Shown: piece by piece, positions 1 to 6,212 of the stretch | How positions within the stretch are numbered: position 1 is the stretch's first letter | How the letters are laid out: every line of letters begins with the position of its first letter | DNA from: an uncultured Flavobacteriales bacterium | GTDB taxonomy: Bacteria > Bacteroidota > Bacteroidia > Flavobacteriales > BACL11 | Direction of reading: 5' to 3' | DNA: 21,428 bases | Assembly (NCBI GenBank): GCA_913047525.1 | Contig: CAJWUS010000008.1 | Coordinates: 1 to 21,428 of the forward strand | Program-made: the position numbers and the translations under genes | Notes under the pieces: generated by a model | Database searches by the model: none | The model's input: the letters and a program-made list of their open reading frames with translations, nothing else | Told to the model about the DNA's origin: nothing

Positions 1-752
1 ATGTTTCTAAACAATTGCAAAGATCTTTTAAAAAGTCTGGAATAAAAATTATGACAAAATCTACTGTAGAAAAAGTAGATACTTCTGGAACGGGATGTAA
101 GGTATTAGTAAAAACTAAAAAAGGAGAAGAAATAATTGAGTGTGATGTAGTTTTATCAGCTGTTGGAATCACAGCTAATATCGAGAATATAGGACTGGAA
201 GAAGTAGGAATTAAAACCGATAGAGGCAGGATTTTAGTTGATGACTTTTACCAGACAAATGTAAATGGATACTATGCAATTGGTGATGTACTACCAACTC
301 ATGCTCTTGCTCATGTTGCTTCTGCTGAGGGAATTACTTGTGTAGAAAAAATTGCAGGACACAGCCCTGAGCCAATTGATTACGGAAATATTCCAGGGTG
401 TACTTATGCTAGCCCGGAGATTGCATCAGTTGGTATGACTGAAACTGCTGCAAAAGAAGCTGGATATGAAATCAAAGTTGGAAAATTTCCTTTTACAGCA
501 TCAGGAAAAGCATCTACTGCAGGACATAAAGATGGTTTTGTAAAAGTTATTTTTGACGCTAAATATGGAGAGTGGTTAGGTTGTCATATGGTAGGGTGTA
601 ATGTTACGGAAATGATTGCTGAGGCAGTAGTTGCTCGTAAATTAGAGACTACAGGACAAGAGGTGTTAAAAGCTATTCATCCGCATCCAACAATGAGTGA
701 AGCTGTTATGGAAGCAGTTGCTGATGCTTATGATGAGGTAATACACATATAA
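1..752 (+). CDS. lpdA: Dihydrolipoamide dehydrogenase (E3), C-terminal part, truncated by the window edge
   Basis: This is the 3' end of a flavin disulfide reductase. The reading frame is open from base 3 and enters from outside the window, so about 249 codons are visible of a protein that is usually around 465 residues. It begins near the end of the NAD-binding domain. The FAD-binding motif YAIGDV follows at about bases 276-293, then the dimerisation domain. Near the C-terminus HPHPTMSEAV carries the His-Glu pair that serves the redox disulfide of the partner subunit. The two redox cysteines lie upstream, outside the view. E3 reoxidises dihydrolipoyl groups of pyruvate, 2-oxoglutarate or branched-chain dehydrogenase complexes and the glycine cleavage system, passing electrons to NAD+. 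The TTG at base 15 is internal, not a start. A terminator follows directly. Other members of the reductase family are less likely because of the HPHPTMSE signature. Confidence 0.93.
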   Translation, partial: VSKQLQRSFKKSGIKIMTKSTVEKVDTSGTGCKVLVKTKKGEEIIECDVVLSAVGITANIENIGLEEVGIKTDRGRILVDDFYQTNVNGYYAIGDVLPTHALAHVASAEGITCVEKIAGHSPEPIDYGNIPGCTYASPEIASVGMTETAAKEAGYEIKVGKFPFTASGKASTAGHKDGFVKVIFDAKYGEWLGCHMVGCNVTEMIAEAVVARKLETTGQEVLKAIHPHPTMSEAVMEAVADAYDEVIHI

Positions 753-770
753 GTTGCTAGTTATTAGATG

Positions 771-799
771 AAAGTCCACCAATTTGGTGGGCTTTTTTT
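771..799 (+). terminator. Intrinsic terminator after lpdA
   Basis: An 8-bp stem (AGTCCACC at 773-780 pairing with GGTGGGCT at 786-793, one G-U pair) closes a 5-base AATTT loop and runs straight into seven T residues. It lies 20 bases after the lpdA stop. This is the only textbook terminator I found in the window. Confidence 0.88.
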
Positions 800-824
800 G
801 TTTATTATTTTTTTACTAAATTTG
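798..824 (+). promoter_or_regulatory. Bacteroidota-type promoter for the zinc-ribbon gene
   Basis: TAAATTTG at 817-824 is an exact match to the Bacteroidota -7 element TAnnTTTG. A TTG at 798-800 could be the -33 element with a 16-base spacer, one base shorter than the 17-23 usually quoted for Flavobacterium. It lies after the lpdA terminator and 15 bases before the ATG at 840, which supports that start and an independent transcript with a very short leader. Confidence 0.55.
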
Positions 825-839
825 GCAAAACAAGAAATT

Positions 840-1109
840 ATGAGCTTAGAAAAATTTTGTCAAAGTTGTATGCTTCCTAAGGATCATGAAATGTTTGAAA
901 AAGGAACAGAACAAGATGGGACTGAAAATGGAAGCTATTGTAAACTTTGTTATGTAGAAGGTGAGTTTACTCAGCAAGAGACTATTAAATCAGCAAAAGA
1001 TATGCAAAGCTTTGTGAAAGGCGTGTTGAAAAAACAAGGTGTAGGAAAAGTCAGAAGATGGTTTTACACTATTGGAATTCCAAGGTTGGAAAGATGGAAT
1101 AAGAATTAA
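840..1109 (+). CDS. Small zinc-ribbon protein (putative zinc ribbon domain family)
   Basis: This 89-residue cytoplasmic protein begins with two paired-cysteine knuckles, CQSC near residue 7 and CKLC near residue 35, separated by an acidic, glycine-rich stretch (GTEQDGTENGSY). That layout matches small proteins annotated as 'putative zinc ribbon domain'. The C-terminal half is helical and ends in a basic, aromatic tail (KVRRWFY, PRLERW). The biochemical role of the family is not known to me. An ATG at 768 is in frame but lies inside the lpdA terminator and upstream of the promoter motif, and would add a hydrophobic 24-residue extension before the conserved MSLEKFCQSC start. I therefore chose the ATG at 840. 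The stop lies only 2 bases from the stop of the convergent AlgJ-like gene. Confidence 0.8.
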   Translation: MSLEKFCQSCMLPKDHEMFEKGTEQDGTENGSYCKLCYVEGEFTQQETIKSAKDMQSFVKGVLKKQGVGKVRRWFYTIGIPRLERWNKN

Positions 1110-1111
1110 AT

Positions 1112-2245
1112 TTATTTTTTAATAATATTATTGTAAGAATCTGTGAATTCAAAATCAAATTTAAAGAGATTGGTTTCTGTGGATAAAAGTAGCACTACAT
1201 CAAACTTTTTTAATTCTTTTTTTACATTTATATCCTCAACTTTACTGCTATGATTTTTTCTGTTGGGTTTTATCTCCTTATTATAGTACCAAAATTCTGT
1301 ATTACTAAATAATTTATTCATCAAAACAGAATTAGTTAAGCCATAGCCATAACTATCTCCAATGATTAAGAGTTTTGGTTTTTCTGTATCTATTGTATCT
1401 TTAAAAATATAATATGGTTTTGGCATTTTATAATAGTTATACTCAAAAAAGAGATTCATAGCATCACTAATATCTCTGTCTGATTTTAATAAATTATCAG
1501 GATATTCTATTTTGCTAAAATCAAAATCTGGAATGTTAATACTTCTTTTTTGCTCAATATATTTTGTGATGGAATCAAACGCTAGGGCAACACCGAGTTC
1601 TCCCCAGTGAATTCCCCCTTTTGGGAACAAAGGATGTTTACTTTTTTTCTTGTATTGAATGAAAGAGGAGTTGATGTCAATAAAATCTACATCTAATTCT
1701 TCACACTTTTTTACATAACATAAGTAGTTAGATAAAGTTTTTGTAGTAGTGTCATATTGAGATGGGAAAAATTCAGGAAAATAAGATGCTTTTCCTGGCG
1801 CAAAAACGATTATCAAATTAATGCTATCTTTTTTTAGTTCATTCTGTATATTCTGTATTCTTTTAACTTTTTCTGTAATTTTATTTTCTCCAATAAAACT
1901 ATAACCCATATAATCTCTTATGTACCCTCCTTCAAACAGATAATTATCTTTACCAATTTGCACGTCTTTTGCATTTGTTTTTTTGAAAAAACTGTATTGA
2001 ATTTGATTAAAAATTCTCACTAATGTAGGCCTAAATCCAATGTATGCTTCAAAATAATTGGTATACTCTTCTTGGTATTTTCCATTTAACCAGTATGAAA
2101 TGGTTATGGTATTAGGTTTTGGAGATAGCTCAAAACTTCCTTGTAGCGGTTTTTCGTTTGAAAATGAAAAGCAGATTTGTAATATCGGAATAAATAACAT
2201 CCCTAATATCAATAATAATAGCCCTATTTTAATTTGTTTTTTCAT
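1112..2245 (-). CDS. AlgJ/AlgX-like SGNH-type acetyl-transfer protein, envelope-anchored
   Basis: A 377-residue protein with an N-terminal hydrophobic segment (residues 8-28) that should anchor it in the inner membrane or act as a signal peptide. The rest resembles the SGNH-hydrolase-like domain of AlgJ/AlgX. Visible are VFAPGKASYFPEFFPS (about 147-162), GGIHWGELG (210-218, containing the His-Trp pair of the DxHW motif with Gly in place of Asp) and GDSYG (296-300, with the nucleophile Ser). In alginate and related systems such proteins receive acetyl groups moved across the membrane by an MBOAT partner and place them on a polysaccharide. The start codon shares one base with the stop codon of the upstream MBOAT gene (TAATG), implying coupled translation. 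The true acceptor polymer is unknown; nothing else here looks like alginate synthesis. Confidence 0.8.
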   Translation of the reverse strand: MKKQIKIGLLLLILGMLFIPILQICFSFSNEKPLQGSFELSPKPNTITISYWLNGKYQEEYTNYFEAYIGFRPTLVRIFNQIQYSFFKKTNAKDVQIGKDNYLFEGGYIRDYMGYSFIGENKITEKVKRIQNIQNELKKDSINLIIVFAPGKASYFPEFFPSQYDTTTKTLSNYLCYVKKCEELDVDFIDINSSFIQYKKKSKHPLFPKGGIHWGELGVALAFDSITKYIEQKRSINIPDFDFSKIEYPDNLLKSDRDISDAMNLFFEYNYYKMPKPYYIFKDTIDTEKPKLLIIGDSYGYGLTNSVLMNKLFSNTEFWYYNKEIKPNRKNHSSKVEDINVKKELKKFDVVLLLSTETNLFKFDFEFTDSYNNIIKK

Positions 2246-3675
2246 TAAAACCTAAAATATATAAAAGGATTAAATCCAGAAGAAGTAATTGAACTTATGC
2301 ATAATAACAGAAGTGACAAAGAAATAATTGTCATTAGAACATATCCTTTAATTGAATACTTATCATTAAAAAACAAAGTGTCTTGCCATTGTTTCCCAAA
2401 CTTAAATAGGGTAATAAATGCAAAAGCAACAGCTATAATTAATATTACTATAAATTCTCTATCAATATAAGATGCTATTTCATTTGGCGTGAAAACAAAC
2501 ATTTTTTTCACAAAGTATTTTACTTGATATAATGAATCTGCTCTGAACAATACCCATCCTAATATGGTGATAAAAAATGTGATAAAGATGCTAGGGTATT
2601 TCCCTATTTTCTTGTAGAAGTTTAATAAAAGAAGTTTTTCCAAAATCAAAAATATCCCATGATATGCACCCCAGAAAACAAAACACCAAGCTGCACCATG
2701 CCAAAGACCAGAAATTAAGAAAACAAACCATAGATTGAAATACAATTTATTTTTTGAATTCACTCTATTCCCACCCAAAGGAATGTAGAGATAGTCTTTC
2801 ATCCAGCTACCAAGTGTCATGTGCCATCTTCTCCAAAATTCTGTAATACTTTGGGATACATAAGGATTATTAAAATTTTCAGGAAACTTAAAGCCAAGTA
2901 CTCTACCTAATCCTATTGCCATATCAGAATAACCAGAAAAATCATAATAAATCTGGAATGTATATGCCAAGATGCCCAACCAAGCAATAGAGGTAGTAAG
3001 GTCACCTTCTCCCATAGCAAAAACCCTATCCGCTTCTACTCCCAAAACATTGGCTATCAGCACTTTTTTTGCTAATCCTATCCCAAAACGGAAAAGACCT
3101 AATAACTTATTGTCAATACTTTCTAGGGCTTCTCTGTTTTCAATTTGGTCGGCAATTTGATTAAAACGAACAATTGGCCCCGCAATCATTTGTGGAAACA
3201 TCATGATATACACTAAATATTGCTGAGGATTCTTTAATGGCTTATGCACTTTTCTGAATACATCTATTGAATAAGTTAGTGTTTGGAAAGTATAAAACGA
3301 TATGCCTATTGGGAGCGCAACAGAAGTCCATTTCATATTATTCGCGCCAAATGAACTCAATAAGCCATTTAGATTTTCAACAAAGAAATTGGCGTATTTG
3401 AAATAAATAAGTAATCCCAAATTAATAGATATAGATAAAGTTAGTAGAAGGAGTTTACTTCTCTTAATCTGAGACTTATGCATAGCATTAATGATGTAAA
3501 AGTCTATAATTACCGAACCAACAACTACAAAAACAAATTTTGGGGCACCCCAAGAATAAAAAAACAAACTAGCAAGTAAGAGAACCCAATTTTTAAATTT
3601 TACGGAAACAAGATGATAAACAAGCAGGAATATTGGCAGAAAGTATAAAAGAAATAAACTACTACTAAATATCAT
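2245..3675 (-). CDS. MBOAT family O-acyltransferase, AlgI-like
   Basis: A 476-residue polytopic inner-membrane protein with many hydrophobic segments from residue 5 to the end. It carries the AlgI/DltB-type core: YYDFSGYSDMAIGLG (243-257), NFNNPYVSQSITEFWRRWH (268-285) and the segment SGLWHGAAW (322-330), where His326 matches the catalytic histidine of the membrane-bound O-acyltransferase family. A second conserved histidine follows at about 339. Such proteins pass acetyl groups from a cytoplasmic donor across the membrane to a periplasmic acceptor protein. Its length matches AlgI homologues. It is translated just before the AlgJ-like partner, with a one-base overlap, and follows the SPOR gene by 39 bases with no promoter motif seen between them. 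Substrate could be an exopolysaccharide, capsule, lipopolysaccharide or peptidoglycan; the sequence alone does not decide. Confidence 0.92.
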   Translation of the reverse strand: MIFSSSLFLLYFLPIFLLVYHLVSVKFKNWVLLLASLFFYSWGAPKFVFVVVGSVIIDFYIINAMHKSQIKRSKLLLLTLSISINLGLLIYFKYANFFVENLNGLLSSFGANNMKWTSVALPIGISFYTFQTLTYSIDVFRKVHKPLKNPQQYLVYIMMFPQMIAGPIVRFNQIADQIENREALESIDNKLLGLFRFGIGLAKKVLIANVLGVEADRVFAMGEGDLTTSIAWLGILAYTFQIYYDFSGYSDMAIGLGRVLGFKFPENFNNPYVSQSITEFWRRWHMTLGSWMKDYLYIPLGGNRVNSKNKLYFNLWFVFLISGLWHGAAWCFVFWGAYHGIFLILEKLLLLNFYKKIGKYPSIFITFFITILGWVLFRADSLYQVKYFVKKMFVFTPNEIASYIDREFIVILIIAVAFAFITLFKFGKQWQDTLFFNDKYSIKGYVLMTIISLSLLLLCISSITSSGFNPFIYFRF

Positions 3676-3714
3676 CTTTTAAAAACAAGGGAAGTCAAAT
3701 GAATTTCTTGTTGT

Positions 3715-4323
3715 TTACAAATTCAATATTTCAGATTCATCTTCCAATGTGTCTGCCCATTGTTTTGCTTCTGACTGAGAAAAATAAGGGCCTAAATATA
3801 CCCTATAAATTTGTTCATTCGAGTTCGAGACAGAAGGCAGAAAGAAATAATTAGCCGCATAGCCCTCCGTAATTTTTTGTTCTACTAAGGATTTTGCTAA
3901 ACTTTCATCTCCAAAGGAGGACAATAAAATAAGATGTTTTGCCGCTCCAAAATCAAGGGAATATTGTAATGGTACTACAATATCTTCTGGAAGTATTTGC
4001 TCAGAAATCTTACTTTTCTCTGGAAGAAGTGAATTGAAGTCAAAGTTTGTGTAAAGATAATATCCGCCACCCACTAAAAATCCAAGAATTAAAAGTCTTA
4101 TAAAAGTTTTGGATGGAAAGCCAAATGATTTTTTCTCTTTCTCTTCTTCTGCAGGGATAACATCCTCATCTGAACTTTGTGTGGCTTTAGGATTGTAAGT
4201 AGGATAAGTAGGGGTGTTTTCAACTCTTGGCGGTTGCTCTTGTCTTACTTCTTGTTTGTTTTTTATCTGCCCGAGTCGCTCTTGAAGAATTCTTAACCTT
4301 TGTTCATTGTCATAGTGTTCCAT
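3715..4323 (-). CDS. Membrane-anchored SPOR-domain protein
   Basis: A 202-residue bitopic protein. Residues 1-72 are charged and proline-rich and would be cytoplasmic. One transmembrane helix spans about 74-92, and a periplasmic SPOR-like domain covers about 128-193 (start HLILLSSFGDESLAKSL, end YRVYLGPYFSQSEAKQWAD, the usual beta-alpha-beta pattern with a final 'V-x-G-P-F/Y' strand). SPOR domains bind denuded glycan strands of septal peptidoglycan, so a role in cell division or wall remodelling is likely. It sits 30 bases after ddl and 39 before the MBOAT gene. A possible internal promoter lies between ddl and this gene. The assignment rests on the domain pattern; no specific gene name is justified. 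Confidence 0.75.
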   Translation of the reverse strand: MEHYDNEQRLRILQERLGQIKNKQEVRQEQPPRVENTPTYPTYNPKATQSSDEDVIPAEEEKEKKSFGFPSKTFIRLLILGFLVGGGYYLYTNFDFNSLLPEKSKISEQILPEDIVVPLQYSLDFGAAKHLILLSSFGDESLAKSLVEQKITEGYAANYFFLPSVSNSNEQIYRVYLGPYFSQSEAKQWADTLEDESEILNL

Positions 4324-4345
4324 AATGTATTTTTATTTGAGTTTG

Positions 4346-4376
4346 TAAATATATTATTTATTAAGCGTGTTTTCAA
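4346..4376 (-). promoter_or_regulatory. Possible internal promoter before the SPOR gene
   Basis: On the minus strand TTG (4376-4374) is followed after 20 bases by TATATTTA (4353-4346), which matches TAnnTTTG at all but the last base. The spacing fits the Flavobacterium promoter pattern. It overlaps the 3' end of ddl. If active, it would let the SPOR, MBOAT and AlgJ-like genes be transcribed separately from ddl. In AT-rich DNA a chance match is quite possible. Confidence 0.3.
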
Positions 4377-5322
4377 TAGTAATCTCAAAAAGTTCTGAAA
4401 GTTTATATCCGGCCTGCTTTGCTTGTTTAGGAATGATACTTTCTGTTGATAGTCCTGGAATGGTATTTATTTCTATAAGATATGGCTTTTCTTTCATAAT
4501 AATATAGTCTATTCTCACAATCCCTTTTAGGCCTAATTTTTGGTAAACTTCTTTGGTTATTTTCTGCACATTTTCTGTTTCTTTCCTGCTAATTCTGGCA
4601 GGAGTGATTTCATCAGATAGTCCTTTGTATTTTGCCTCATAGTCAAAAAAGTCATTATGACTTACAATTTCGGTAACTGGCAAAACTTCTATCTTTTTAT
4701 GAGTGAAAATGCCACAACTAACTTCTGTTCCGTTAATAAATTGTTCAATGAGTACATGATTATCATGTTCTAATGCGAGATGAATAGCCTTTTCTAAATC
4801 TGCAATTTCAAATACTTTACTAATACCAAAACTAGATCCTGCACTATTTGGTTTCACAAAGCAGGGTAGCCCCACTTTCTCGATAATTAATTCAGTATTA
4901 ATATTTTCTCCTTTTTGGTAAAATGTAGATTTTGCACATAGAAAGCCCATTTTAGAAAGCTCTTGGTTACACTGATTTTTATCAAAAGTAAGGGAAGATT
5001 GTGCCACCCCACAAGAAGTGTAAGCTAATCCAATTTCATCAAAATAAGTTTGTAATTCTCCATTTTCGGCGGGAGGACCGTGCAAAGCCATAAAAGCCAA
5101 ATCAAAAGAAATTTTCTTGTTTCCCATAATACATGAAAAATCTTTTTTATCCATTTTCAATCGTGTATCATCTATTATTGCCTCCCATTTGTCTTCTTTT
5201 AGATGAATGATGATTGCATTAAATATCTCTTTATTAAGATTAGCTTCTACTACTTTAGCTGATTGCAGAGATATTTCGTGTTCTGCAGAGTTTCCCCCTG
5301 TTATAATGGCGATTGTTTTCAT
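4354..5322 (-). CDS. ddl: D-alanine--D-alanine ligase
   Basis: This cytoplasmic ATP-grasp enzyme joins two D-alanines to make the dipeptide that ends the peptidoglycan stem. At 322 residues it has the normal length. Motifs in order: GGNSAEHEISL (residues 9-19, N-terminal domain), LHGPPAENGELQ (the HGxxGE/D loop that helps bind the first D-alanine; here Ala-Glu-Asn replaces the more common Gly-Glu-Asp), CFVKPNSAGSSFGISKV (ATP-binding lysine and loop), and EINTIPGLS near the C-terminus (metal and second D-alanine site). It leads a minus-strand run with the SPOR, MBOAT and AlgJ-like genes and diverges from the PASTA gene across 110 bases. That arrangement groups precursor synthesis with wall-binding proteins. 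Identification is firm. Confidence 0.96.
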   Translation of the reverse strand: MKTIAIITGGNSAEHEISLQSAKVVEANLNKEIFNAIIIHLKEDKWEAIIDDTRLKMDKKDFSCIMGNKKISFDLAFMALHGPPAENGELQTYFDEIGLAYTSCGVAQSSLTFDKNQCNQELSKMGFLCAKSTFYQKGENINTELIIEKVGLPCFVKPNSAGSSFGISKVFEIADLEKAIHLALEHDNHVLIEQFINGTEVSCGIFTHKKIEVLPVTEIVSHNDFFDYEAKYKGLSDEITPARISRKETENVQKITKEVYQKLGLKGIVRIDYIIMKEKPYLIEINTIPGLSTESIIPKQAKQAGYKLSELFEITIENTLNK

Positions 5323-5338
5323 CTTTATTTACTAACAG

Positions 5339-5346
5339 CAAAAGTA
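5339..5346 (-). promoter_or_regulatory. -7 element of a ddl promoter
   Basis: The minus strand reads TACTTTTG, an exact TAnnTTTG match, 16 bases before the ddl ATG. I see no TTG at the expected -33 distance, so this is half a promoter by sequence. The intergenic region 5323-5432 holds this element and the opposite-facing one for the PASTA gene, and nothing else I can support. Confidence 0.45.
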
Positions 5347-5393
5347 AAATATTTATTGTATTAAATAATATCGTACTAAGGCTGCATAATTTT

Positions 5394-5401
5394 TATATTT
5401 G
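5394..5401 (+). promoter_or_regulatory. -7 element of the PASTA/T9SS/rluD operon promoter
   Basis: TATATTTG matches TAnnTTTG exactly and ends 31 bases before the TTG start at 5433. The -33 position shows only TCG (5371-5373, 20-base spacer), one mismatch from TTG. No other promoter motif is seen before 9048, so this probably serves all three genes. Confidence 0.5.
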
Positions 5402-5432
5402 TATCTCGTTTAGCTATTAAATTTTTACCAAA

Positions 5433-6212
5433 TTGGAGCCGGATAAACAAAATAAAACTTCATTTCTAGCAATTTTCAAAAATAGAGTTTTCTACAAGCA
5501 ATTAGTTTATGCCATTTTTACTATGCTGCTTTGTTTTTTCCTTTGGTTAGAATATATTGATTTCTACACTTTGCATGATGAATATATTGTTTTGCCCGAT
5601 TTTTATGGTGTGCATATCAGTGATTTAGATTCTGTTTGTCATGAGCTTGATTTACGATATGTTATTATTGATTCGTTATTTAATAAAAAAGTAGAGAAAG
5701 GAACTATTTTAGAGCAAGACCCAATAGTGGGTACAAAAGTGAAAGAAAACAGAAGAGTTTATTTTACCATTAATGCTCTGCAAAACAAAATTGTAACTTT
5801 TCCTTATATTACTGATTTGTCATTAAGGCAAGCAGTAAGGAAGTTAGAAAACTTGGGTTTGGTGGTGGGAAATTTGGAATACAAACCTGATTTGGCACGT
5901 AATGTGGTATTAAGTCAGAAAGTAAATGGGATTAAAATAAAAGCAGGGCAAGAGCTTTTTGTTGGTACTGCTGTGGATTTAGTAATTGGAAGCGGACCAA
6001 GTGATAAAACAACAACTATTCCTAATTTGATGGGGCTTACAATGCAAAAAGCACAAACAGAAATTAAGGTTGCCTCCTTAAATTTAGGTGCAGTAATTTT
6101 TGATGAGGGTATTAGTGATTCCTCTGCAGCTATGGTTTACAGGCAAAATCCGAAAGTAAATGAAAAAAGAAAAGTAAAATTAGGAACTTCAATAGATATA
6201 TATCTGCAATGA
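5433..6212 (+). CDS. Membrane-anchored PASTA-domain protein (three PASTA repeats, no kinase)
   Basis: A 259-residue protein with a short cytoplasmic N-terminus, one transmembrane helix (about residues 22-40) and three extracytoplasmic PASTA repeats, at about 50-113, 116-187 and 192-259. Each opens with a '(V/I)(L/P/T)(P/D)' strand and contains the xQxPxxG-like turn (for example LEQDPIVGTKV and YRQNPKVNEKRKV). PASTA repeats bind peptidoglycan or its precursors and are best known at the end of Ser/Thr kinases and penicillin-binding proteins; here no kinase domain is attached. The start is TTG: an in-frame TAA at 5418-5420 leaves only TTG at 5433, or a rare ATT at 5421, before the membrane helix. 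It diverges from ddl, supporting a wall-linked role, and its stop overlaps the next start (ATGA). Confidence 0.85.
   Translation: MEPDKQNKTSFLAIFKNRVFYKQLVYAIFTMLLCFFLWLEYIDFYTLHDEYIVLPDFYGVHISDLDSVCHELDLRYVIIDSLFNKKVEKGTILEQDPIVGTKVKENRRVYFTINALQNKIVTFPYITDLSLRQAVRKLENLGLVVGNLEYKPDLARNVVLSQKVNGIKIKAGQELFVGTAVDLVIGSGPSDKTTTIPNLMGLTMQKAQTEIKVASLNLGAVIFDEGISDSSAAMVYRQNPKVNEKRKVKLGTSIDIYLQ

Noticed and set aside
768..839. Upstream ATG giving a 113-residue version of the zinc-ribbon protein with a hydrophobic N-terminus
   Set aside because: The extra codons lie over the lpdA terminator and the promoter motif; the conserved protein begins at the ATG at 840.
1121..1132. AATAATATTATT palindrome
   Set aside because: It is a simple AT repeat inside the 3' end of the AlgJ-like gene, encoding Asn-Asn-Ile-Ile; no T tract or GC stem, so not a terminator.
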